A DNA stretch of 64,000 nt. Source: an uncultured Eubacteriales bacterium (GTDB lineage Bacteria; Bacillota; Clostridia; Lachnospirales; Lachnospiraceae). The stretch lies in the NCBI GenBank assembly GCA_900314525.1, contig OMVN01000002.1, positions 1 through 64,000 of the forward strand, given 5' to 3'. The notes under the pieces were generated by a model that was not told the origin of the DNA, did no database searches, and worked only from the letters and a program-made list of their open reading frames with translations. The stretch's first letter is position 1. Each line of letters opens with the position of its first letter. Shown here piece after piece: positions 8,013 through 16,416 of the stretch. A program made the position numbers and the translations under genes.

Positions 8013-8853
8013 TTTTGGACTTGTTTTAGAAGGCGGTGGAATGAGAGGACTTTACTCGGCGGGGGTGCTTGATTTTCTTATTGATGAAGGAATAGAATTT
8101 AACGCAGTATATGGAGTATCTGCTGGTTCTGCTAACGGATGTAATTTTATTTCACGACAGAGAAAAAGAACTTATCACATATATACTGATTTTATAGATG
8201 ATAAGAGATACGCAAGTTTTGATAATCTGATAAGAACGGGGAATTTTTTCGGGACAGAAATGAATTATGATGAAATCCCCAATAAATTGATTCCTTATGA
8301 TTACGATAAATTTCTTGAATACAAAGGTGATTTTTACGTGGTGGTGACAAATTGTGAGACTGGTCACCCTATGTACAAAAAAATCACAGACTTAAAAAAA
8401 GAATTATATATATTGAGAGCATCGTGTTCTCTGCCTTTGATGGCTGAAATGGTTAACGTTGATGGTGTACCTTGTCTTGATGGAGGTATTTCGGATTCTA
8501 TACCAGTGAGAAGATCAGTAAAAGATGGACATACAAAAAATGTAGTGGTACTTACCAGAGATATAAGCTATAGAAAAAAAAGCAGTCGCCTTCTGTCGAT
8601 AATGAAGCTTAAATACAGTGCATATCCAAATCTGGTCAGAGCTATAGAGCGAAGGTATATGGTATATAACAGGACTCTTGATTATATTGAAAACCAGGAA
8701 AGAAAAGGTAATTTATTTGTAATCAGACCTTCTCGACCTGTAAAGGTAGGAAGACTTGAAAAAGATAAAGAGAAGCTGACAAGATTATATAACAGGGGTT
8801 ATCAGGAAACCAAGAAATTATATCCACAGCTTATGGAATTTCTTAATAGCTAA
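8005..8853 (+). CDS. Patatin-like phospholipase
   Basis: The 282-residue protein has the patatin Ser-Asp dyad signature. The oxyanion loop is GGGMRG (about residue 12), the nucleophile elbow is GVSAGS (Ser about residue 41), and the Asp is in LDGGISDS (about residue 160). Such enzymes hydrolyse acyl esters of phospholipids. There is no signal peptide, so it is probably cytoplasmic or membrane-peripheral. The start at 8005 is fixed by AGGAGG 7993-7998 inside the previous gene, with an eight-base coding overlap indicating translational coupling. It resembles the YjjU/RssA-like bacterial branch by length. Confidence 0.9.
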   Translation: MYNFGLVLEGGGMRGLYSAGVLDFLIDEGIEFNAVYGVSAGSANGCNFISRQRKRTYHIYTDFIDDKRYASFDNLIRTGNFFGTEMNYDEIPNKLIPYDYDKFLEYKGDFYVVVTNCETGHPMYKKITDLKKELYILRASCSLPLMAEMVNVDGVPCLDGGISDSIPVRRSVKDGHTKNVVVLTRDISYRKKSSRLLSIMKLKYSAYPNLVRAIERRYMVYNRTLDYIENQERKGNLFVIRPSRPVKVGRLEKDKEKLTRLYNRGYQETKKLYPQLMEFLNS

Positions 8854-8856
8854 GAA

Positions 8857-8885
8857 TTGACATAGATAACAATAAAATTTATAAT
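8857..8885 (+). promoter_or_regulatory. Consensus promoter for the RHH-like gene
   Basis: TTGACA (8857-8862), 17 bases, TATAAT (8880-8885): a perfect sigma-A consensus promoter immediately after the patatin stop. Confidence 0.85.
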
Positions 8886-8926
8886 ATAATATATAGTATA
8901 AAAAATATTATAAATGAGGTGGTATT

Positions 8927-9253
8927 ATGTATAACGAATTTGATGAAAAGAGATTTAAATCATTTCAGAAGCTATTAGGAAAAGGTGATGCGAAGAAGAA
9001 TATTTCTATCAGCCTGAGAGCAGATATGATTGACAGGATTGATGAATTATCAAAGAGAGCATCAAAAATTTCAGGTAATAATATTACCAGAAATGCAATT
9101 ATTGAAGAGGGTATTTCAATATATGTTCAGGAGTTTGAAGATTATCTTGATAATATTTACAGTAATTATGAAGATAGTGGAAAATATATTGACGATAAAA
9201 TGAAGTTAGAAGATAAAAGAGGTAAAACTAAAATGTTAGAAGAAAAGAAATAA
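8927..9253 (+). CDS. Small ribbon-helix-helix-like protein
   Basis: A 108-residue, highly charged protein. Residues about 24-60 (NISISLRADMIDRIDELSKRA, then ITRNAIIEEGI) read as a strand followed by two helices, the pattern of CopG/Arc-type ribbon-helix-helix DNA-binding domains. The C-terminal tail is acidic then basic (DKMKLEDKRGKTK). It is transcribed from a perfect consensus promoter, and a GAGGTGG site precedes the ATG. No toxin partner is adjacent, so an antitoxin role is not supported. It may be a small regulator. Confidence 0.6.
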   Translation: MYNEFDEKRFKSFQKLLGKGDAKKNISISLRADMIDRIDELSKRASKISGNNITRNAIIEEGISIYVQEFEDYLDNIYSNYEDSGKYIDDKMKLEDKRGKTKMLEEKK

Positions 9254-9273
9254 ATAAATATTTCAAAAACTGG

Positions 9274-9302
9274 TTAACATTTTTTTATATTTGTAGTAAA
9301 AT
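9274..9302 (+). promoter_or_regulatory. Promoter for the 67-residue gene
   Basis: TTAACA (9274-9279), 17 bases, TAAAAT (9297-9302). Confidence 0.6.
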
Positions 9303-9338
9303 TAAATGAGAAATACATATACATTGGAGGTCTTTGTA

Positions 9339-9542
9339 ATGAAGAGATATTTTGAATTAGGTGTTTATGATAAGGAAAAATCAGATGGAACAGGAGCTCT
9401 TGCAAGATACGGAAGCATAGCAGAAGCTAAAGAAGCAATAAAAGAATATACAAAGGAGCCTGATCAGATATTCATAATTGATGAATTAGAGGAACAGGAT
9501 GATGGATCAATTAGACAACTTGGTGAGTGGATGGTAAGATAA
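9339..9542 (+). CDS. Small conserved-looking hypothetical protein (67 aa)
   Basis: Sequence MKRYFELGVYDKEKSDGTGA and onward; acidic, no membrane segment and no domain I recognise. A GGAGG eight bases upstream of ATG 9339 sets the start. It has its own promoter and its own terminator, which argues that it is a real single-gene unit despite its size. Confidence 0.65.
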   Translation: MKRYFELGVYDKEKSDGTGALARYGSIAEAKEAIKEYTKEPDQIFIIDELEEQDDGSIRQLGEWMVR

Positions 9543-9554
9543 TAAATGATATTT

Positions 9555-9582
9555 AAGAGAATCGTCACGAGACGATTCTTTT
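9555..9582 (+). terminator. Intrinsic terminator
   Basis: A 12-bp stem with one wobble (AAGAGAATCGTC / GACGATTCTTTT), loop ACGA, ending in T4. Confidence 0.8.
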
Positions 9583-9639
9583 AAGATATAAACATAGTGT
9601 TTGAAAATGTTATTGTGAAGTACACCAGGAGATGTAATA

Positions 9640-9882
9640 ATGAAAAGTGTGGAATTTAAAATGGAAAGACCTGGTCTTTTGAAAAATGGGGAAGATGTTG
9701 AAGTTGATGAGTCAAGACTGCAGACATTACAGGGGGTGATGTATTATTATACAATTATTCCAGCGCTGGCTATGTCTAACAATATCCCTGCAAAGGACAG
9801 ACTTAAAGTTTTAAAAGGAAAAGTAACTGGTATAAAAGAGACAGAAAGTGCTTCTTTTATAACGGTGGATTTCGACGAGTAA
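9640..9882 (+). CDS. Small hypothetical protein (80 aa)
   Basis: An 80-residue soluble protein with a predicted helix around QTLQGVMYYYTIIPALAM and a beta-rich end (KVTGIKETESASFITVDFDE). An AGGAG precedes ATG 9640. No family is recognised. It lies between the 67-aa unit and the ilvN promoter with no clear terminator of its own. Confidence 0.6.
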   Translation: MKSVEFKMERPGLLKNGEDVEVDESRLQTLQGVMYYYTIIPALAMSNNIPAKDRLKVLKGKVTGIKETESASFITVDFDE

Positions 9883-9906
9883 AATATACAGAATCAGTTG
9901 TGAAAC

Positions 9907-9934
9907 TTGACAAAACATATGATTGTGATATGAT
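9907..9934 (+). promoter_or_regulatory. Promoter for ilvN
   Basis: TTGACA (9907-9912), 16 bases, TATGAT (9929-9934). Confidence 0.65.
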
Positions 9935-9986
9935 TAATCTAACAATAAATTACGGTATATTAATTATGCAGAAATGAGGTATTTAC

Positions 9987-10493
9987 GTGAAGAAGATGGT
10001 ATTATCTATTCTTGTGGAGAACACTGCAGGAGTATTAATGAGAGTTGCAGGTTTGTTTGCAAGAAGAGGATATAATATTGATAGTCTTACAGTTAGTGAG
10101 ACAGAAACAGTTGGTATGTCAAAAATGACAATTGTGGTAAGCGGAGAAGATGAGATACTTGAGCAGATTCAAAAACAACTTTCTAAACTTATTGAAGTAA
10201 AAGAAATCATTGAGTTGAAACATGGAGCATCTGTATGCAGAGAACTTATATTAGTTAAAGTAGCAGTAGATGCAACTCAGAGACAGCAGGTTTTAGCTGT
10301 AGCTGACATTTTTAGAGCAAAAATTGTAGATGTTTCAACAGACTCTATGATGATTGAGTTAACAGGAAACCAGCAGAAATTAGACGCATTTATAGGTTTA
10401 CTTGGGGGATTTGAAGTAAAAGAGCTTGTCAGAACAGGTATAACAGGATTAACTAGAGGAAATTTTGATATGCTTGCAGGAGAACTTGAATAG
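9987..10493 (+). CDS. ilvN: Acetolactate synthase regulatory (small) subunit
   Basis: The small subunit binds valine and regulates acetohydroxyacid synthase, the first common enzyme of branched-chain amino-acid synthesis. The 168-residue protein starts with the ACT domain (LSILVENTAGVLMRVAGLFA, then RRGYNIDSL) and has the typical C-terminal domain (ELTGNQQKLDAFI, RTGITGLTRG). Translation starts at GTG 9987, with a GAGG about eight bases before. The catalytic ilvB is not adjacent, so the large subunit must be encoded elsewhere. A 73-residue gene follows before a strong terminator. Confidence 0.93.
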   Translation: MKKMVLSILVENTAGVLMRVAGLFARRGYNIDSLTVSETETVGMSKMTIVVSGEDEILEQIQKQLSKLIEVKEIIELKHGASVCRELILVKVAVDATQRQQVLAVADIFRAKIVDVSTDSMMIELTGNQQKLDAFIGLLGGFEVKELVRTGITGLTRGNFDMLAGELE

Positions 10494-10528
10494 ACATTTA
10501 AATGCTTTGTGAAAATGAGGTGATTTAT

Positions 10529-10750
10529 ATGCTGTTAGGTAAAACGAAAAAAGTTATTGAAGGAAAAGAAACTGAAATGAAGCTGTTTCTATCAAATAAC
10601 TACAAAGATTCGGCATATAAGGCTTACCAGGAGTTCGTGGCAATTGTAGAGGAATTCAAATCAAACGGAAAAATTAGTGATAAGGATTACTCAAAGCTTA
10701 TGTCAAAGATAAATGACTATAAGATAAAATTTAAAGATTTTATTAAGTAA
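10529..10750 (+). CDS. Small hypothetical protein (73 aa)
   Basis: A lysine-rich, probably all-helical 73-residue protein (KTKKVIEGKETEMKLFL and onward). ATG 10529 has GAGGTG seven bases upstream; ATG 10502 lacks a site. It lies 35 bases after ilvN with a strong terminator right behind it, so it is probably co-transcribed with ilvN. No function can be assigned. Confidence 0.6.
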   Translation: MLLGKTKKVIEGKETEMKLFLSNNYKDSAYKAYQEFVAIVEEFKSNGKISDKDYSKLMSKINDYKIKFKDFIK

Positions 10751-10756
10751 TTTTAG

Positions 10757-10788
10757 TCCTGTCAGACTGTTCTGACAGGATTTTTTTT
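10757..10788 (+). terminator. Strong intrinsic terminator after the ilvN unit
   Basis: A perfect 9-bp stem TCCTGTCAG / CTGACAGGA with a 6-base loop, followed by T8. Confidence 0.92.
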
Positions 10789-10806
10789 GGTTAAGGATAT
10801 AAGTAT

Positions 10807-10835
10807 TTGCAATATTTTTCAAATAATGATATTAT
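10807..10835 (+). promoter_or_regulatory. Promoter for leuCD
   Basis: TTGCAA (10807-10812), 17 bases, TATTAT (10830-10835). The leader is short and shows no T-box or leucine-rich leader peptide. Confidence 0.55.
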
Positions 10836-10871
10836 TTAATGAAATATTAATTTTTTTAGGAGGCAATAACC

Positions 10872-12167
10872 ATGGGAATGACTATGACACAGAAGATTTT
10901 AGCTGCACATGCCGGCCTTGAAAGTGTAAAAGCAGGACAGCTTATAGAGGCAAATCTTGACTTGGTTCTTGGCAATGATGTTACATCTCCTGTAGCAATT
11001 AAAGAGATGAAGAAAATGAACGTAGAGGGTGTATTTGATAAGGACAAAATTGCAATTGTTCTAGATCATTTTACTCCAAATAAGGACATCAAATCAGCAC
11101 AGCTTTGTAAATGTGCTAAAGAGTTTGCAGATGATAATGAAATTACAAACTTTTTTGAAACAGGTGAGGTTGGAATCGAACATGCACTTTTACCTGAAAA
11201 AGGACTTGTTGTAGCAGGTGATGCCGTAATAGGTGCAGATTCTCATACATGTACATATGGAGCACTTGGTGCATTTTCTACCGGTGTAGGTAGTACAGAT
11301 ATGGCAGCTGGAATGGCTACAGGAAAAGCATGGTTTAAAGTACCATCAGCAATTAAGTTCAATTTAACAGGAAAACCTGCAGATTTCGTTACAGGTAAAG
11401 ATATAATCCTTCATATTATTGGAATGATTGGTGTTGATGGAGCTTTATATAGATCAATGGAATTTACAGGTGATGGAATAAAATACCTTTCAATGGATGA
11501 CCGTTTTGCAATGACAAATATGGCAATCGAAGCTGGTGGAAAAAATGGAATTTTCCCAGTTGATGATCTTACAATTGAGTATATGAAAGAGCATTCTGCT
11601 AGAGAATATAGGGTATTTACAGCTGATGATGATGCAGATTACGATGAGGAGTATACAATAGACTTAAGCAAGTTAAGACCTGTTGTTGCATATCCACATC
11701 TTCCAGAAAATACAAAAACAATTGATGAAATAAACAAGGAACCTGAGGTTAAGATTGATCAGGTGGTAATTGGTTCATGTACAAACGGAAGAATATCTGA
11801 TTTAAGAGCAGCAGCAAAAGTAATGGAAGGAAGAAAAGTGGCCAAGGGAGTGAGAACAATCGTTATTCCTGCAACACAGGCTATATATCTTCAGGCATTA
11901 GAGGAAGGCTTATTAACTACATTTATTAAGGCCGGAGCTGCAGTATCGACTCCAACATGTGGACCATGTCTTGGTGGTCATATGGGAATCCTTGCAAAGG
12001 GAGAGAGAGCAGTAGCCACAACAAATAGAAACTTTGTCGGAAGAATGGGAGATCCAGAGTCTTTTGTTTATCTTGCAAGTCCTTATGTTGCAGCTGCTTC
12101 AGCAATAACAGGAAAGATTTCGGGACCTGAGGAATTAGGAATAAAACTTGATGGAAAGGAAGATTAG
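10872..12167 (+). CDS. leuC: 3-isopropylmalate dehydratase large subunit LeuC
   Basis: LeuC with LeuD isomerises 2-isopropylmalate to 3-isopropylmalate in leucine synthesis. The 431-residue length is that of the shorter (homoaconitase-like) LeuC branch. The three [4Fe-4S] cysteines are visible in [10 protein letters not shown] (about residue 302) and [10 protein letters not shown] (about 361 and 364). [20 protein letters not shown] marks the active-site region. AGGAGG (10858-10863) sits eight bases before ATG 10872. It is coupled to leuD with a three-base gap. leuA and leuB are not in the window. Confidence 0.95.
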   Translation: MGMTMTQKILAAHAGLESVKAGQLIEANLDLVLGNDVTSPVAIKEMKKMNVEGVFDKDKIAIVLDHFTPNKDIKSAQLCKCAKEFADDNEITNFFETGEVGIEHALLPEKGLVVAGDAVIGADSHTCTYGALGAFSTGVGSTDMAAGMATGKAWFKVPSAIKFNLTGKPADFVTGKDIILHIIGMIGVDGALYRSMEFTGDGIKYLSMDDRFAMTNMAIEAGGKNGIFPVDDLTIEYMKEHSAREYRVFTADDDADYDEEYTIDLSKLRPVVAYPHLPENTKTIDEINKEPEVKIDQVVIGSCTNGRISDLRAAAKVMEGRKVAKGVRTIVIPATQAIYLQALEEGLLTTFIKAGAAVSTPTCGPCLGGHMGILAKGERAVATTNRNFVGRMGDPESFVYLASPYVAAASAITGKISGPEELGIKLDGKED

Positions 12168-12170
12168 TCG

Positions 12171-12656
12171 ATGAAAGCATTAGGTAAAGTATATAAATTT
12201 GGTGACAACGTTGATACGGATGTTATTATCCCAGCCAGATATTTAAATGTGCCAGATCCAGCAGAACTTGCTAAACACTGTATGGAGGATATAGATATTG
12301 ATTTTGCAAAAAACGTTCAAAATGGAGATATCATTGTAGCAAATAAGAACTTTGGATGCGGATCCTCAAGAGAGCATGCTCCAATCTCCATAAAAGCAGC
12401 AGGAGTAAGCTGTGTAATAGCAGAGACATTTGCAAGAATATTCTACAGAAATGCAATTAATATCGGTTTACCAATTATTGAATGTGAAGAAGCAGCTAAG
12501 GATATTGAAGCTGGAGATGAAGTAGAAGTTGATTTCGACAGTGGAATTATTTATGATAAGACAAAAGGAACAAAATATCAGGGACAGGCTTTTCCAGAAT
12601 TTATGCAGAAAATCATTAAGGCGGAAGGCTTAATAAATTATATTAATAATAAGTAA
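12171..12656 (+). CDS. leuD: 3-isopropylmalate dehydratase small subunit LeuD
   Basis: The 161-residue swivelling-domain partner of LeuC. It has the diagnostic [12 protein letters not shown] motif (about residues 60-71) and [16 protein letters not shown] near residue 85, both involved in substrate recognition. The start is three bases after the leuC stop with GGAAAGGAAG as binding site. The length is typical of the short LeuD branch that pairs with the LeuC type seen here. It is followed by a terminator. Confidence 0.95.
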   Translation: MKALGKVYKFGDNVDTDVIIPARYLNVPDPAELAKHCMEDIDIDFAKNVQNGDIIVANKNFGCGSSREHAPISIKAAGVSCVIAETFARIFYRNAINIGLPIIECEEAAKDIEAGDEVEVDFDSGIIYDKTKGTKYQGQAFPEFMQKIIKAEGLINYINNK

Positions 12657-12668
12657 AAAAATCAAAAG

Positions 12669-12715
12669 ATGTCAAACAAATATTATCTTTTTTGGTAATG
12701 TTGTTTGACATTTTT
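12669..12715 (+). terminator. Intrinsic terminator of leuCD
   Basis: An 11-bp stem ATGTCAAACAA / TTGTTTGACAT, with a further ATTATC / GGTAAT pairing inside and a T-run. Confidence 0.75.
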
Positions 12716-12755
12716 AAATAATCTGTAAAAAAGATTTAATATTTTAATGAATATA

Positions 12756-12764
12756 TGGTATAAT
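12756..12764 (+). promoter_or_regulatory. Extended -10 promoter element
   Basis: TGG-TATAAT (TATAAT at 12759-12764), an extended -10 without a clear -35, 55 bases before the SleB-like gene. Confidence 0.45.
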
Positions 12765-12818
12765 AATATCATCATCAGTTTTCATAGGTGAAAAAATATT
12801 TTTGCGAGAAGGAGTATT

Positions 12819-13955
12819 ATGACAGAATTAAAGACATTTTTAAAAAAATGCGTTGAGAAAACGAAAAATTTTAAAAACGGGATTTCACAAATGATAAAAA
12901 CTGAATACATAAAAAAGGCACTTGCCGTATTTTGTATTATGCTTGTATCTTTTGGTATACTGTATGTTTATGGTCAGAAAAATGACGGAAATAAACTAAG
13001 AGACACAGAAGAAAAAAATGAAGAGAATATTTTTAAGTTAAACATGCCTAAAAATGCAAGACATGAGTTGACAAAAGGAATTTCTTCAATATATGGTGCG
13101 GTGACTGACAGACATTTAGAAAGTGCATATTCGAAAATTATGAGTAAGTATTTACCTTTTGGCAGAGATATTTACTTAGTATTAAGTAATCAGAAAGATG
13201 GAAATCCAACTGTTGTTGAAAATCAGAGTAATATGGTAATGGCAGCACAACAGGATGCAGGTCAGAATACAGAGATGCAACAGGCACAGGAGGCACAGAA
13301 AGTATTAGAATTACAAGAAGCACAGAAAGTTTTGGAATTAGAAGAAGCTCAAAAAGTGTTAGAACTTCAGGCAGCACAGGAGGCAGAACAGGCAGCAATG
13401 CAAGTAGCACAACCTGAAACACAGGTAGTTTACACTGAACCAGAAACGAAAGAAGAAGTTTTATTTACAATATATGATCCTAACTTTGCAACAGAATCAG
13501 TAGATGCCCAGGCAAGTGTTTCAGACAATGTTACAAGAGATGTTTCAAGTACACCCGTTTATACCAAGGCATTTGGAAATATCACATCAGATGAATATTA
13601 CTGGCTCAGACAAATTGTACAGGCAGAGGCTGGTAACCAGGATGAAGTTGGAAAAATTTTAGTCGCAAATGTAATACTTAATAGAGTCAGAAATGGAAGA
13701 TTTCCTGGAAATATAAAGGATGTTATCTTTCAAGGCAATGGAAGGGTATATCAGTTTCAGCCTGTAAAGAATGGAATGATAAATACTGTTGTGCCTGATC
13801 AGAACACAATAGCTTGTGTGGACAGGGCACTTGCAGGAGAGGATTATTCGGACGGAGCACTGTTTTTTGCAAGACAAACGGCAAATGACAGCTGGTTCAA
13901 CAGATCTCTCACATTTTTATTTGTTCATGGGGCACATTATTTTTACAAATATTAA
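12819..13955 (+). CDS. Membrane-anchored SleB/CwlJ-type cell-wall hydrolase
   Basis: A 378-residue protein with three parts. A basic N-terminus is followed by one membrane helix (about residues 33-52), a signal anchor. A Gln/Ala/Glu-rich stalk (about 145-205) contains three tandem nine-residue repeats, QEAQKVLEL twice and EEAQKVLEL once, likely coiled coil. The C-terminal domain (about 255-378) matches Hydrolase_2 (SleB/CwlJ lytic enzymes), with LRQIVQAEAGNQDEVGKI, ANVILNRVRNGRFP and GALFFARQTANDSWF. It probably cleaves peptidoglycan outside the membrane. No YpeB partner is adjacent, so spore-germination function is not assured. Confidence 0.85.
   Translation: MTELKTFLKKCVEKTKNFKNGISQMIKTEYIKKALAVFCIMLVSFGILYVYGQKNDGNKLRDTEEKNEENIFKLNMPKNARHELTKGISSIYGAVTDRHLESAYSKIMSKYLPFGRDIYLVLSNQKDGNPTVVENQSNMVMAAQQDAGQNTEMQQAQEAQKVLELQEAQKVLELEEAQKVLELQAAQEAEQAAMQVAQPETQVVYTEPETKEEVLFTIYDPNFATESVDAQASVSDNVTRDVSSTPVYTKAFGNITSDEYYWLRQIVQAEAGNQDEVGKILVANVILNRVRNGRFPGNIKDVIFQGNGRVYQFQPVKNGMINTVVPDQNTIACVDRALAGEDYSDGALFFARQTANDSWFNRSLTFLFVHGAHYFYKY
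13285..13375 (+). repeat. 27-nt tandem repeat coding for EAQKVLEL units
   Basis: Three consecutive 27-base units, diverged at third positions, encode QEAQKVLEL, QEAQKVLEL and EEAQKVLEL, followed by a decayed unit. This is a simple coding repeat in the stalk of the wall hydrolase and may vary in copy number between strains. Confidence 0.8.
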
Positions 13956-13958
13956 ATC

Positions 13959-13987
13959 TTGTTAAATGAGTTTTACTGTGATATAAT
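13959..13987 (+). promoter_or_regulatory. Promoter for thrC
   Basis: TTGTTA (13959-13964), 17 bases, TATAAT (13982-13987). Confidence 0.7.
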
Positions 13988-14016
13988 ACGCACATATTGT
14001 CAAAACAGAGAAAGGA

Positions 14017-15516
14017 ATGGTGAACATTTTGAATATACAGTACAAAAGCACAAGAAGCGATGATACAGTTACAGCTTCACAGGCTATCTTAAAAGGACTT
14101 GCAAATGATGGAGGATTATTTGTACCAACAAGTATACCTAAATTACAGGTGTCTTTATCAGAACTCTCTAAGATGTCATACAAAGAAACTGCTTATGCAG
14201 TAATGAAAGAGTTTCTGACAGATTTTACAGAAGAGGAATTGAAGAATTGTATAGATAAAGCGTATGATTCTAAATTTGATACAGAGGAAATTGCTCCTCT
14301 TGTGAAAGCAGAGGATGCATATTATCTTGAGTTATTCCATGGATCAACAATTGCTTTCAAAGATATGGCACTTTCTATATTACCACATCTTCTTACAACA
14401 TCGGCAAAGAAGAATAATGTAAAAAATGATATAGTAATACTTACAGCAACATCAGGTGATACAGGAAAAGCTGCACTTGCAGGTTTTGCAGATGTTAAAG
14501 GTACTAAGATAATTGTATTTTATCCAAAGGGTGGAGTTAGTCCAATTCAAGAAAAACAGATGGTAACACAGAAGGGTGATAATACTTTTGTTGTTGGAAT
14601 TAATGGAAACTTCGATCAGGCACAGTCAGGTGTAAAGGCTATGTTTGGAGACAAGGAACTTGCTAAAGAATTAGATAATGCAGGTTATCAGTTTTCGTCT
14701 GCCAACTCTATTAATATTGGAAGACTTGTACCACAGGTAGTATATTATGTTTATGCGTATGCAAAACTTCTTGCAAATGATGAAATAAAAGAAGGTGAGA
14801 AGATTAATGTGGTTGTACCTACAGGTAACTTCGGAAATATTCTTGCTGCTTTTTATGCAAAGAATATGGGACTTCCAATTGATAAATTAATATGTGCATC
14901 AAATGAAAATAAAGTATTGTATGATTTCTTTACAACAGGAACATATGATAAGAACAGACAGTTTATTCTTACTACATCACCATCTATGGATATTCTTATT
15001 TCAAGCAACTTAGAGAGACTTATATATAGAATAGCAGGAAATGATTCAGCTAAAAATAAAGAACTTATGGAAGAATTAAAGACAGATGGCAAGTATGAAA
15101 TAACAGATGAAATGAAAGCTGAACTTAAGGATTTCTATGGAAATTACGCAAGTGAAGATGAGACAGCTGCTACAATCAAAGATTTATATGACAAAACAGG
15201 ATATATAATTGACACTCATACAGCTGTTGCTTCCACAGTATATTCTAAATATAAGAATGAAACAAAAGATACTACAAAAGCAGTTATAGCTTCAACAGCA
15301 AGTCCATTCAAGTTTACAAGAAGTGTTATGAATGCTATTGATACAAAATATGACAGCATGGGAGATTTTGAATTAGTAGATGAGCTTAGCAAAATTGGTA
15401 ATGTAAAAGTACCTAACGCAATTGAAGAAATCAGAAATGCTAAAGTTCTTCATGATACAGTTTGTGAAGTTGATGAAATGCCAAATGTTGTAAAAAACTT
15501 TCTTGAAATAAAATAA
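14017..15516 (+). CDS. thrC: Threonine synthase
   Basis: A PLP enzyme converting O-phosphohomoserine to threonine. The 499-residue size and N-terminus (YKSTRSDDTVTASQAILKGL) fit the longer bacterial/fungal branch. The PLP lysine is in GSTIAFKDMALSILPHLL (about residue 112), and the phosphate-binding loop is TATSGDTGKAAL (about 148). The start is uncertain: ATG 14017 lies directly after AAAGGA with almost no spacing, while TTG 14029 (giving MNIQYKSTR) has 12 bases from the same site and matches usual family starts. It is monocistronic with its own promoter and terminator. Confidence 0.93.
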   Translation: MVNILNIQYKSTRSDDTVTASQAILKGLANDGGLFVPTSIPKLQVSLSELSKMSYKETAYAVMKEFLTDFTEEELKNCIDKAYDSKFDTEEIAPLVKAEDAYYLELFHGSTIAFKDMALSILPHLLTTSAKKNNVKNDIVILTATSGDTGKAALAGFADVKGTKIIVFYPKGGVSPIQEKQMVTQKGDNTFVVGINGNFDQAQSGVKAMFGDKELAKELDNAGYQFSSANSINIGRLVPQVVYYVYAYAKLLANDEIKEGEKINVVVPTGNFGNILAAFYAKNMGLPIDKLICASNENKVLYDFFTTGTYDKNRQFILTTSPSMDILISSNLERLIYRIAGNDSAKNKELMEELKTDGKYEITDEMKAELKDFYGNYASEDETAATIKDLYDKTGYIIDTHTAVASTVYSKYKNETKDTTKAVIASTASPFKFTRSVMNAIDTKYDSMGDFELVDELSKIGNVKVPNAIEEIRNAKVLHDTVCEVDEMPNVVKNFLEIK

Positions 15517-15527
15517 TAGAAAATATA

Positions 15528-15608
15528 AGACAGGTTATCTGTTTATATATGCAAAATTACCTTTTTGACTGGTAATTTTGTATGTAAGCAGGTAGCCTTT
15601 TTTTTTAT
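15528..15608 (+). terminator. Branched intrinsic terminator after thrC
   Basis: An inner 13-bp stem with one wobble (ATGCAAAATTACC / GGTAATTTTGTAT) sits inside an outer stem (AGGTTATCTG / CAGGTAGCCT with two wobbles) that ends directly in T9. Confidence 0.85.
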
Positions 15609-15705
15609 ATACAAATCATACAAATTAAAGATTGAACTTCTGTGCATTAATATATACAAAAATAGCTTAAATAATCAGATAAAATTGTGATATTATACTA
15701 ATGTA

Positions 15706-15735
15706 AGGAAACTAATAATGCCAAAATCGTTTCCT
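15706..15735 (+). promoter_or_regulatory. Candidate TetR operator
   Basis: A perfect 7-bp inverted repeat AGGAAAC / GTTTCCT separated by 16 bases, just downstream of a TATACT-type -10 (about 15694-15699) and 63 bases before the TetR gene. The position fits autorepression; the arm spacing is wider than usual for this family. Confidence 0.4.
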
Positions 15736-15797
15736 GAGGTTTTGTAGAGACTAGAATTTTAATTATATAAAACAAAGTTTGGGATGGAGGAGTTAAT

Positions 15798-16379
15798 GTG
15801 AATGACGAAAATGAAATAAAAGTAAAAATAATTGAGGCATCAATTGATGAGATAAATGAAAATGGTCTGAAGTTTACAATGGATAAACTTGCTAAGCGGC
15901 TTGTTATGAGCAAAAAGACAATATACAAGTATTTTGAAAACAAGGAAAAATTATTAGATGAAGTTGTGGATTACAGTTTTGACCAGATTCAGCTGTCAAA
16001 GAAAAAAGTAATGAGAGATTTTTCACTTGATACGGTGGAAAGACTTCATAAAATACTTCAGGCTATGCCAGACAGATATGAGAATCTCAATCTTGTACAA
16101 CTATATCAGTTAAAGGATAAATATCCTGACATATACAGTCATGTGGAGAGAAGACTTGAATCAGATTGGGAAATGACTATTAAACTATTAAATCAGGGAA
16201 AGAAAGAAGGAAAAATTATGGATATCCATATTCCTATTTTTAAGACCATGATGTCAGCGACAATAGAACAGTTTTTTAAAGAGGATATACTTGTTACAAA
16301 CAAGATTAGTTATAAAGAGGCTTTGATGGAAGTTGTTAATATTTTAATGAATGGAATTGCTGTAAATGGAGGTAAATAA
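15798..16379 (+). CDS. TetR/AcrR-family transcriptional regulator
   Basis: The 193-residue protein has an N-terminal helix-turn-helix (residues about 5-55) with the TetR pattern: IIEASIDEINENGLKFTMDKLA, then SKKTIYKYFENKEKLL. A divergent, all-helical ligand domain follows (about 60-193). Translation starts at GTG 15798 with GGAGGAG five bases upstream. It lies 37 bases ahead of the truncated glycosyltransferase and may have controlled it. Its ligand is unknown. Confidence 0.88.
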   Translation: MNDENEIKVKIIEASIDEINENGLKFTMDKLAKRLVMSKKTIYKYFENKEKLLDEVVDYSFDQIQLSKKKVMRDFSLDTVERLHKILQAMPDRYENLNLVQLYQLKDKYPDIYSHVERRLESDWEMTIKLLNQGKKEGKIMDIHIPIFKTMMSATIEQFFKEDILVTNKISYKEALMEVVNILMNGIAVNGGK

Positions 16380-16416
16380 GATGGAAGAAAACAGATAAGA
16401 GATATTTGGGAATAAA

